From Halalkalicoccus jeotgali B3 (lineage in GTDB: Archaea; Halobacteriota; Halobacteria; Halobacteriales; Halalkalicoccaceae), in assembly GCF_000196895.1 (NCBI RefSeq), contig NC_014297.1:2680468-2744467 (forward strand): a stretch of 64,000 nt of DNA, in the 5' to 3' direction. This document shows, in pieces, positions 17,093-24,682 of this stretch; position 1 is the first letter of the stretch, and each line of letters begins with the position of its first letter. Both the position numbers and the translations under genes were made by a program. A model generated the notes under the pieces. That model was not told the origin of the DNA, ran no database searches, and saw only the letters and a list, made by a program, of their open reading frames with translations.

Positions 17093-17693
17093 CGCAACAG
17101 ATCCATGGTCTGCAACTGATATGAATTTATTCGAATATTGAAGACACTAAATATAGTCATTTAACTTAAAACAAATAAGTAACAAAAATGTTGCTATTTT
17201 AATAAGTAGCCGAATCGATGGGGGGGAGAGCCGTCTCCACCAGCATGTTGAACATAAAGGATGAAATGTCTGTCGGTATTATTTACATATTTTACTTATG
17301 TGTTCTTTGAAATCGTATTAGATCTATCAATAGATACTACCGATAGTTCTCACCGATTAAGTAATGTCAGTTAATATACCAACATCAACGAAGGAAAGCG
17401 GTCGTTTCGGCGGTCGAATACGAGGACCCCGTCGGGCAACTCAAGGAGCGTGCGAGTGCGGTCGGAGTACGACCGTTCGGAAACCGTCTCGGTGAGTTGG
17501 GCGGGTCGTCGCCGACCGGGGACGACGGAGCCGATCGTAAGTCCGTGTTACGGATTCGAGTAGGGTTCGCGATAGACGTCTGTCGCCACTCCCATTGAGG
17601 AGTTTTTACTCGCTTTCGCTCGCAGGGACGAGGACGGTTCGGTCTTCACTCGATCGGGTATGGCTCTCAGATCCGAGTCGCGTAAAACGGGGA
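17093..17693. other. AT-rich, gene-poor intergenic region
   Basis: About 600 bp between the 44-aa gene and tRNA-Phe. The left half (17100-17390) is much richer in A/T than the rest of the window and holds only a doubtful 37-codon frame at 17261. The right half (about 17397-17595) returns to high GC and reads as a broken frame (VEYEDPVGQLKERASAVGVR) with no start, probably a decayed gene end. The composition break suggests an old insertion or deletion site beside the tRNA. Confidence 0.4.
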
Positions 17694-17767
17694 TGCCGCC
17701 TCCCGGATTTGAACCGGGGACAGCTCGATCTTCAGTCGAGTGCTCTCCCAGTCTGAGCTAAGGCGGC
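17694..17767 (-). tRNA. tRNA-Phe (GAA)
   Basis: Read on the minus strand: acceptor GCCGCCT pairs with AGGCGGC, discriminator A, anticodon stem CTCGA/TCGAG with loop CTGAAGA giving anticodon GAA, and T arm CCCGG TTCAAAT CCGGG. No intron, CCA not encoded. It marks the left side of the four-gene operon region. Confidence 0.95.
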
Positions 17768-18094
17768 CCGTCCGAAGCGACGGCGAGCGCCCCAAAAAGG
17801 ATTTCGAAAGGCACCGGGGCGACCCAGTGTAGCGGGATAGCGGTCAGCACCGTACCAAATCAGTCGCGTTAACGTGGCCGTAAGGCGGTACGCCCGATGG
17901 AGGAGAGGGCGTCCCACGACGGGGCGAGACCGTATAACGTCCGGGTCGGTGACGAATTATGGTAGTAATAGTAACCACCGGACGGATCCGACTGTCGTAT
18001 ATGAGGACTCGTGTCCGCTGTCGTGGGGTCGAAACTGTATCTTTCGCCACGGCGGACCGCAGCATTGAATCCCCCTGCCCGTCCAGTGGAAAGT
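17768..18094 (+). promoter_or_regulatory. Upstream region of the four-gene operon
   Basis: 327 bp without a gene. An A/T-rich stretch AATTATGGTAGTAATAGTAA (17956-17975) stands out in GC-rich surroundings, but it lies about 120 nt before the chosen start; if it is the promoter, the transcript has a long leader or translation starts earlier (in-frame ATG at 18011). Confidence 0.35.
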
Positions 18095-20020
18095 ATGGTC
18101 GGTCAGCAAGAGGTGGCTGAGCGAATGGTCGGGCTCCGAGGAGCCGTCGGCCACGAGCTGCCGACGACGGGGTCGACGGTTCCCGAACGCGGCGTCGCGT
18201 CCGAACAGCACGAGGGTGACGTGTCGATACAGCTCAGTACGCATCCGCTGCTTTCGGGCGAACAGCCCGCCAAAACCGATGACGGGGTCGATATCTGGTT
18301 GCTCGGCGAGGTCTACGGGTTCGACGACAGCGCAGTCGGTGGGTCGACGGGCCACACGCCACGACCGAAACGCCGCGACAGCGTCCGGTACTGTGCGGAC
18401 CTGTACGCCGAACACGGCCGCGCGTTCGTCCGCGGCCTCAACGGCAACTGCGTCGGGATCATCCACGATCCAGAGGCCGGGACCCTCTCGATTTTCACCG
18501 ACCGTCTCGGCTCGGTCCCGATCTACCACGCGACCCCCGGCGACGGGATCGTCTTCGCGACGGAGATCGAGGCGATCGCGAGCCACCCGGACGTCGAAAC
18601 GGAGTTCCACAGAGGATACCTCCACGAGTATCTCGTCTATCGCCGGCCGTTCGGCGTCAAGACCCCGCTGGTCGGTATCGAGGAGCTCCAGCCCGCCTCG
18701 ATCACCACGATAGACCTCGCGGACGGGTCGGTCGACACCGAACAGTACTGGCGACCACGGTATCGACCGTGTGAGATGCCCTTCGGGGCGTTCGTCGACG
18801 AGTTTACCGACCGATTCACCCGCCTGATCGACGAGTGGCGCCGCGAGGACTGTCGGTACGGCGTCCTGCTCTCGGGGGGTAGCGATTCGCGGCTCAACCT
18901 CGCCGCGCTCGGTCCCGGGATCACCGCCTTCCACATGGCCGGCTGGATGAGCCGGGAGGCCCGCACCGCAGAGCGGGTCGCCATCGAATCCGGAAACGAG
19001 TTCGTCTTTCTGCGGCGCAACCACGACTATCAGGAGGAGGCGCTTGTGCGCAACCAGCCGTTCTCGAACTTCAACGGCTGGTTCACACAGGGGTACGCGA
19101 CCGGTTTCGAGGGGGAGATCCGAGACCGGGTGGACGTCCTGTTGTCCGGGATGTACGCCGATACGCTGTTCAAGGGCCACGCGATCCCCAGCCCGAACTA
19201 CGACCTCGGTCCGATCGGGAACCTCACGCTGCCCGTCGAGACGAAAATCGAGACGCTCCCCGAGTTCGTCGACTGGCTGTGTGAGATCGCCCCGAGCGAC
19301 GACAACCTCCCGTTCCCGAACGACCTGCGTGCGACCCTCGAGGAGAACATCTACCGAGAGGACGGCGAGATCGTCCACCACGACGTGCGCTACGACTCGA
19401 TCGAGGACCTGGTCTACTGTAGCGGCTACTTCCCGCTGACCAACGACGATGACGTCATCTTCCGCAACAGCCTTCGCGAGATGCTGCCCTACCGGACCCC
19501 GTTTCTCGACAATCGCCTCGTGGATCTCTCGCTTCGGATGCCGATCCGCTATCGGCTGCGGCGAAACGTCATCGACGCGGCGGTAAAGCGCCTCGACGAG
19601 CGACTCGCGTCGATCCCGCACGCCGACGCGGGAATGGGTCTGGGCCACTCGTTTCCCGTCGATTTCACGGGTCGAAAGCTGAAGGCACTCTGGCGAAAAC
19701 ACGTCGCCAACGAGGCCCCGCCACGGCCGTATCTCAGCAACGGCTCGTGGGTCAACGACGCCGAGTTGATCCGCCACGACGACTTCTACTGGCGGGCGAT
19801 CGAGGCCCACGCCGACGTCATCGAGGGGCTCGACTTCCTCGAGTTCGACGACGTCCGTGCGTGCTACCGGGCTCACCTCGACGGACAGAACAACGTCGTG
19901 GAGCTGTACACCCTGCTGACCGTACTCACCATGCCAACCACCCAGCGACTCGCCGGGGTAGAACCCGGCCACCGAACCGCCCGCACAGACTCGAAACCGA
20001 TCCGACGAGGGTCGCGATGA
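18095..20020 (+). CDS. Asparagine-synthase-like amidotransferase lacking the glutaminase cysteine
   Basis: 641 aa from ATG 18095. Domain order is that of AsnB: N-terminal Ntn-type glutaminase (about 11-215; GEVYGF, FVRGLNGNCVG, TDRLGSVPIYH) then a PP-loop synthetase with SGGSDS at 260-265. The expected MCGI start reads MVGLRGAVG at residues 11-19, so the cysteine nucleophile is replaced by valine; glutamine hydrolysis should be lost and free ammonia or another amine used. AsnB homologues of this kind occur in polysaccharide and peptide-modification clusters. Its TGA overlaps the ATG of the next gene. Start choice is uncertain among 18011, 18095 and 18125; none restores the cysteine. Confidence 0.8.
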   Translation: MVGQQEVAERMVGLRGAVGHELPTTGSTVPERGVASEQHEGDVSIQLSTHPLLSGEQPAKTDDGVDIWLLGEVYGFDDSAVGGSTGHTPRPKRRDSVRYCADLYAEHGRAFVRGLNGNCVGIIHDPEAGTLSIFTDRLGSVPIYHATPGDGIVFATEIEAIASHPDVETEFHRGYLHEYLVYRRPFGVKTPLVGIEELQPASITTIDLADGSVDTEQYWRPRYRPCEMPFGAFVDEFTDRFTRLIDEWRREDCRYGVLLSGGSDSRLNLAALGPGITAFHMAGWMSREARTAERVAIESGNEFVFLRRNHDYQEEALVRNQPFSNFNGWFTQGYATGFEGEIRDRVDVLLSGMYADTLFKGHAIPSPNYDLGPIGNLTLPVETKIETLPEFVDWLCEIAPSDDNLPFPNDLRATLEENIYREDGEIVHHDVRYDSIEDLVYCSGYFPLTNDDDVIFRNSLREMLPYRTPFLDNRLVDLSLRMPIRYRLRRNVIDAAVKRLDERLASIPHADAGMGLGHSFPVDFTGRKLKALWRKHVANEAPPRPYLSNGSWVNDAELIRHDDFYWRAIEAHADVIEGLDFLEFDDVRACYRAHLDGQNNVVELYTLLTVLTMPTTQRLAGVEPGHRTARTDSKPIRRGSR

Positions 20021-21628
20021 ACGATCGCCTAGACACGCTGTTGATCGGGATCGACTCCGCCTGCGAGCGGGTCCTCGACCCCCTCATCGAATCGGGGGCG
20101 CTCCCGAACCTCGCGTCGCTCATCGAGGAGGGCGCAAGCGGCCCGCTCGAATCGCAGATCCCCCCCTGGACCGCGAGCGCGTGGCCCTCGCTGTACACCG
20201 GCGTCAACCCCGGTAAGCACGGCGTGTTCGGCTTCCTGCACTACGAGGGCTACGATTGGGACGTCGTCAACGCCACGCACGTCCGCGAGGCGTCGCTGTG
20301 GGACCTCCTGACACAGCAGGGGATGACGAGCGTCGTCGTCAATGTCCCCGTCACCGCGCCGCCCCCGGAGATCGACGGCGCGATCGTTCCCGGCTACACC
20401 GCCCCCGAAAACCCCCGATGCCACCCCGAGGGCACCCTCGAGGAGATCCGCGAGGCCATCGGCGAGTATCGGGTCTACCCCGACCCCGAACGCGACCAGC
20501 CCGGCGAGTACGTCGACCTGATCAGGATGCGCGGGGCGGCCTTTCGCCACCTCGCCGAGGAGCACGACCCGGAGTTCGGGTTCGTCGAGTTCCAGGGGAC
20601 CGACAGCGTCTTTCACGAACACCCCGGTCGGGAGGACTACGTCGAGGCGATCTACCGCGCGGTTGACGAGGAAGTCGGCGACATCCTCGACTCGTGTGAC
20701 CCCGAGACCGTAATCGTCGCGAGCGATCACGGGATGGGGCCCTACGAGAAGTACGAACTCCGGGTCAACGAGTTGCTCGACGAGGAGGGCTACGTCGAGA
20801 CGGCCACCGGCGGGTCGGGAATGCCCGCGTGGCTCCCGATGTTGAACGGGCAGCTCCGGGAGGGCGACGACGCGAAGGCGCCATCGCCGGGGTTGGCGGG
20901 CCGGGCGATCGGCGCGGCCGCACAGATCGGAGTCACCCCCCGCGCGCGCGGGCAAGGCACTGCGGGCGGTCGGCCTCGAGGGACTCGTCAAGCGATTCGT
21001 CCCCGCCGACGCGCGTCGGGCGGGCACCGAGCAGGTCGACTTCGCCGCCTCGCGGGCGTACATGCGCTCGCGGATCGAACTCGGCCTGCGCATGAACGTC
21101 GAGGGCCGCGAACCACGGGGAGTCGTCCCCGAGGACGACTACGAGTCGGTTCGGGCGGAGCTGATCGACCTCCTCGCGGGGATCGAGACCCCCGACGGCG
21201 AGGCGATGTTCGAGGAGGTCGCCCCCCGCGAGGAGTTCTTCTGGGGGCCCTACGCCGAGGACGGCGTCGATATCGTGATGATACCCGACGACTTCGAGCA
21301 GTTCCTCTCAGCGGATTTCAAGGGCGAGGTCTTCGGCCCGCCGACCGAGCCGTACAACCACAAACTCCACGGGATGATCTCGATCAGCGGCGCGGGCGTC
21401 GATACCGACGCGGACCTCTCGGGTGCACACCTCTTCGACGTCGCGCCGACGGTCTGTGGGGCACTCGGGATCCCGAGGAGCGACCGGATGGACGGGAGTG
21501 TTCTTTCCGCAGTCGAACCAACCGAAGAATATGAGTACCCCCGACTCGATGGGTCGGTCGAGGAGACCGCCGACGAGGAGATCGAAGACCGCTTATCGGC
21601 GCTCGGGTATCTAGAGGGCAACGAATGA
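20017..21628 (+). pseudogene. Alkaline-phosphatase-superfamily phosphodiesterase, frameshifted
   Basis: A type I phosphodiesterase/nucleotide pyrophosphatase-like protein (about 536 aa if repaired). The first frame runs from ATG 20017: metal ligand LLIGIDSACER, nucleophile region PPWTASAWPSLYTG, VNPGKHGVFGF, and metal site VIVASDHGMG. After the run of six C at 20936-20941 the similarity moves to the next frame (AGKALRAVGLEGLVKRFV, then MRSRIELGL) and reaches the third metal-site motif HKLHGMISISG. Removing one C restores one frame. As written, the product lacks its last metal-binding histidine. It overlaps both neighbours by ATGA junctions, so the operon is otherwise intact; a sequencing error is a real alternative. 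Confidence 0.8.
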
Positions 21629-22635
21629 GTATCACAGTACGACGTGCGAGCGACGAGGAGTTCGAGGAGTGGAACAGCTACGTCAAACGGGCCGAGGCCG
21701 CGGGTCCGTTCCACCAGCGCGAGGGGATCGAGCTACTCGCGGATCATACGGACACGACCCTGCATCCGCTGGTGGCCGCCAAGGGCCAGCAGGCCATCGG
21801 GATCCTCCCCGTCTTCGAACAGGAGAAGGGACCGTTCACGATGGTCGTCTCGCCGCCCACCCACACCGAGGTCTACTACCTCGGGGCGGCGCTGCTCGAC
21901 GCCCACCAGCTCAAACAGCGCAAAGAGGAGCGGCGAAACCGCCGCTTTGCCTACGCGTGTCACGAGTGGATCGAGGAGAACCTCGACCCCGATCTGACGC
22001 ATATCAGAACCGTCGACCGGTATCAGGACCTCCGGCCGTACAAGGAGAAGGGATACGCTGTCGAGCCGTACTACACCTACGTCACCGACCTGACGCCCAG
22101 CGAGGACGACCTCCTAATGGCGCTGTCGAGCGACGCGCGCTCGAACGTCCGCAACACCGACGACGACGCCTACGAGATCGAGGTCGGCGGGCTCACGGAG
22201 GCAAAGGAGATCATCGAGCGGGTGCGAGAACGACACGACGATCAGGGGATGAACTACTTCATCGACGACGAGTACATCACCCGACTGCACACGACGTTTC
22301 CCGACGGACAGGTCAAACCCTACACCTGCTGGAACGCGGACGGGGAAATGGCCGGCGGGATCGTCGCCATCGAGCACAAAGACACCGTCTATCGCTGGCA
22401 GGGCGGGACGAAAGGCGACGCCGAGATCCCCGTCAACGACCTGCTCGACTGGCACGTCATGACCGACGCCAAATCGCGGGGGGTCGAGCGCTACGATCTG
22501 GTCGGCGCGAACCAACGGCGCATCTGCCGGTACAAATCGAAGTTCGCGCCCGATCTGGCGACCTATCACGGCGCGCTCAAGCGCTCGCGGCGCGCCGGAG
22601 CGGTCAACGCCGCCCGATCGCTGCTGTCCAGGTAG
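21625..22635 (+). CDS. FemAB/GNAT-fold acyltransferase
   Basis: 336 aa. Two GNAT-like halves, as in FemX/FemAB, which move amino acids from aminoacyl-tRNA onto an acceptor. Seen: FHQREGIELLADH near the N terminus, LVAAKGQQAIGILPVF, LSSDARSNVRNTDDDAYEIE (the conserved segment joining the lobes), GGIVAIEHKDTVYRWQGGTK, DLLDWHVMTDAKSRGVERYD and FKSKFAPD-like YKSKFAPDLATYHG at the end. The architecture also fits the FemAB-related proteins of bacterial exosortase/EPS loci. Start ATG overlaps the preceding stop (ATGA). Acceptor and donor unknown. Confidence 0.82.
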   Translation: MSITVRRASDEEFEEWNSYVKRAEAAGPFHQREGIELLADHTDTTLHPLVAAKGQQAIGILPVFEQEKGPFTMVVSPPTHTEVYYLGAALLDAHQLKQRKEERRNRRFAYACHEWIEENLDPDLTHIRTVDRYQDLRPYKEKGYAVEPYYTYVTDLTPSEDDLLMALSSDARSNVRNTDDDAYEIEVGGLTEAKEIIERVRERHDDQGMNYFIDDEYITRLHTTFPDGQVKPYTCWNADGEMAGGIVAIEHKDTVYRWQGGTKGDAEIPVNDLLDWHVMTDAKSRGVERYDLVGANQRRICRYKSKFAPDLATYHGALKRSRRAGAVNAARSLLSR

Positions 22636-22641
22636 TCCCGG

Positions 22642-23778
22642 ATGGCCCGTACGACCCCTCGACTCGGCCCGCGAGCCGTGTTCGGCCGGGCGAGAAGCGA
22701 CGGCGTTCGATCGTTTTTCGACGATCACGGCGCTTCGCGCTACGCGTTTTACGGCTACGGGAAGGTCGCCGCACGCGACGGGATCGACGTCCTGCTCGGA
22801 GAGCGTCCCGAGGCGACGAACGTCGTCCTCCCGGCGTACCTCCCCTACGGGATCGTCGAACCGTTCCGCGAGGCGGGACTCGAACCGCGCTACTACACCT
22901 GCGATCGGTCCCTCCGGCCGGACCTCGACCGCATCGAGGAGTTGCTCGACTCGGGGTCGCTCGCGGTGCTGTTCGTCCAGTACTTCGGCCAGCCACAGCG
23001 ACGCGAGGACATCGAGGCGATCACGGAGCTGGCTGCGGAGTACGACGCCTACACCATCGACGACAACGCCCATTCGGCGTTGAGTACGCTCGACGGACGG
23101 CTGCTCGGGACGTTCGGGGATATCGGCATCACGAGCCTGCACAAGACCCTGCCGATCCCCAACGGCGCAGCGCTCTTTCTCACGAACGACGCCCTCTCGG
23201 GGGCCGAATTGACCCGCTCTGCGGTTCGCGAGGGGTACACGAAAGCGGACTACCGATACTGTACGCGCTCGTTGGGCCGGTCGATAAGCGACACACCCGT
23301 TCTCAAACGGGCGCTCTCGACGTTTCGTCGGGTGAACGGCCACGAGTCCGACGGGACGAATCAGGTCCACACGGACAGCGAGGCGGATCCCCGCGAGATC
23401 TACGAGTCGACCAAGGGGCCGATGTCCCGCCTCGTGTTGCACGTCCTCGATCGAACCGATCCGATCGACGTGATCGCCGCCCGCCGGGCGAACTATCGGA
23501 TCTGGGACCGCACGATACGCGACCTCGACGGCGTCGAACCGGTCTTCGAGTCGCTCGCCGAGGGTGCCTGCCCGCAGTACTACCCCGCCATCGTCGCGGA
23601 TCCGGACGACCTCGGCGGGCTGGCGGGGATCGCAAAACCGTGGCCGCCGCTGCCGTACGAACTCCGGGACGAGGCGGCCTTCGAAACCGAGAACTTCCTG
23701 GCGTCGCACCTCCATACGCTACCGGTCCATCAGGACCTCGACCTGCGCAACAGGGCAAGTCTCGGCGTCGACGAATAG
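22642..23778 (+). CDS. DegT/DnrJ/EryC1/StrS-type PLP aminotransferase
   Basis: 378 aa fold-type I PLP enzyme of the sugar aminotransferase family. VVLPAYLPYG (phosphate-side loop), YTIDDNAHSAL (D140/D141 for the pyridine nitrogen and the following His) and GITSLHKTLPIPNGA, where K168 is the Schiff-base lysine. These enzymes usually aminate keto-sugars on nucleotide carriers or lipids. It follows the FemAB-like gene by 6 nt and ends the operon. An aminated product would provide an acceptor amine for the acyltransferase or the AsnB-like ligase (inference). Confidence 0.83.
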   Translation: MARTTPRLGPRAVFGRARSDGVRSFFDDHGASRYAFYGYGKVAARDGIDVLLGERPEATNVVLPAYLPYGIVEPFREAGLEPRYYTCDRSLRPDLDRIEELLDSGSLAVLFVQYFGQPQRREDIEAITELAAEYDAYTIDDNAHSALSTLDGRLLGTFGDIGITSLHKTLPIPNGAALFLTNDALSGAELTRSAVREGYTKADYRYCTRSLGRSISDTPVLKRALSTFRRVNGHESDGTNQVHTDSEADPREIYESTKGPMSRLVLHVLDRTDPIDVIAARRANYRIWDRTIRDLDGVEPVFESLAEGACPQYYPAIVADPDDLGGLAGIAKPWPPLPYELRDEAAFETENFLASHLHTLPVHQDLDLRNRASLGVDE

Positions 23779-23881
23779 ACGGTCCGTCGGACCGGTTCCG
23801 TGGGGGAAAGCGGACCGGACGGCTCCGAACCGCCCTCTCGTCACACTGCTGGTGCTCGTGAGTGGACTCGCGCCGGAACAG

Positions 23882-23903
23882 TGGGTTCGGGCGGATTCGA
23901 ACC
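23882..23903. repeat. Copy of the tRNA-Val 3' end (att-like duplication)
   Basis: 22 bp identical to 23993-24014, the 3' end (acceptor strand, discriminator and T arm) of the tRNA-Val gene, in the same orientation and about 111 bp away. Duplicated tRNA 3' ends are the footprint of tyrosine-recombinase integration. The 89 bp between the copies contain an inverted repeat CGCGAGGG/CCCTCGCG and no gene. Confidence 0.6.
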
Positions 23904-23992
23904 GCGAGGGCTTCGCTCCGCTTGCCCGCTGGGTTCCAATCGCCCTCGCGTTACGGTGTTGCGACTCGCGGATATGCTCGTCGCAAAACACA

Positions 23993-24066
23993 TGGGTTCG
24001 GGCGGATTCGAACCACCGATCTCGGCCTTGTAAAGGCCGCGTCATAACCAACTAGACCACGAACCC
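23993..24066 (-). tRNA. tRNA-Val (TAC)
   Basis: Minus strand: acceptor GGGTTCG / CGAACCC, discriminator A, anticodon stem CGGCC/GGCCG with loop TTTACAA (anticodon TAC), T arm GGTGG TTCGAAT CCGCC. No intron. Its 3' end is duplicated at 23882-23903. Confidence 0.95.
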
Positions 24067-24148
24067 TCATCGGAGGGTGTCGCCGCGGGCGAATAACGGT
24101 TTCTTTCTCGACCGGAAACGCTTACCCCGATCGGACCGATACCCCGAC

Positions 24149-24631
24149 ATGGACACCCGGCGTCTACCGCTGGTTATCACCGCCTTTCTCGTCGTCGCCA
24201 TCGCTCTGGCCCTCGCCTACCAACTCGGGGCGGTCGGGCTGGTCACCGGCAGCGAGGACTCGGCTACGGTGTCGATCTCCGACGGGAACGAGCGGCTCGC
24301 GACGGTCGACGCGGAGGTCGCTGATACGACACCCCAGCGCTACACCGGCCTCTCGGATCACGACTCGCTGGGAAGCGACGAGGGGATGTTGTTCGCCTTC
24401 GAACGCGAGAGCACCCGAGGTTTCGTCATGCGCGACATGGCATTTCCCATCGACATGATCTTCGTCGGTGAGGACGGGACGATTACGGCGGTCCACGAAG
24501 CGCCCGTAGAGGAGGACCAATCCGACCTGCGGACGTATCGCGGCGAGGCCAAGTGGGTGCTCGAAGTCAACTACGGCTACGCCGCCGAACACGGGATCAC
24601 GGAGGGCGATCGCGTGAGGATCGACTACTGA
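24149..24631 (+). CDS. DUF192 family membrane-anchored protein
   Basis: 160 aa: an N-terminal membrane helix (about 8-30, LVITAFLVVAIALALAYQLG) and an extracellular DUF192 domain with VEVADTTPQRYTGLSDHDSL-type N end and the hallmark RGFVMRDMAFPIDMIFV (about residues 90-106). DUF192 proteins are small beta barrels of unknown function. Start at 24149 chosen since translation further upstream runs into the tRNA flank; it begins MDTRRLPL. Separated from the ABC transporter by 51 bp containing AACCCTTTTTAACG, a possible promoter or terminator. Confidence 0.85.
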   Translation: MDTRRLPLVITAFLVVAIALALAYQLGAVGLVTGSEDSATVSISDGNERLATVDAEVADTTPQRYTGLSDHDSLGSDEGMLFAFERESTRGFVMRDMAFPIDMIFVGEDGTITAVHEAPVEEDQSDLRTYRGEAKWVLEVNYGYAAEHGITEGDRVRIDY

Positions 24632-24682
24632 CGGTTTCGGTTCGTAACAACCCTTTTTAACGTCGATCCCCGAAGTCGTTCA

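Noticed and set aside
17261-17374. 37-codon frame in the AT-rich spacer
   Set aside because: No start signals, odd composition and no similarity; probably chance.
17957-19972. Long open frame on the minus strand opposite the AsnB-like gene, 671 codons
   Set aside because: High GC gives long antisense frames; the plus strand has clear family motifs and operon overlaps.
22114-23715. 533-codon minus-strand frame across FemAB-like and DegT-like genes
   Set aside because: Translation has no family resemblance and overlaps two well-supported genes.
23904-23950. Inverted repeat CGCGAGGG/CCCTCGCG as a transposon end
   Set aside because: No transposase or target duplication nearby; such repeats are common in haloarchaeal spacers.
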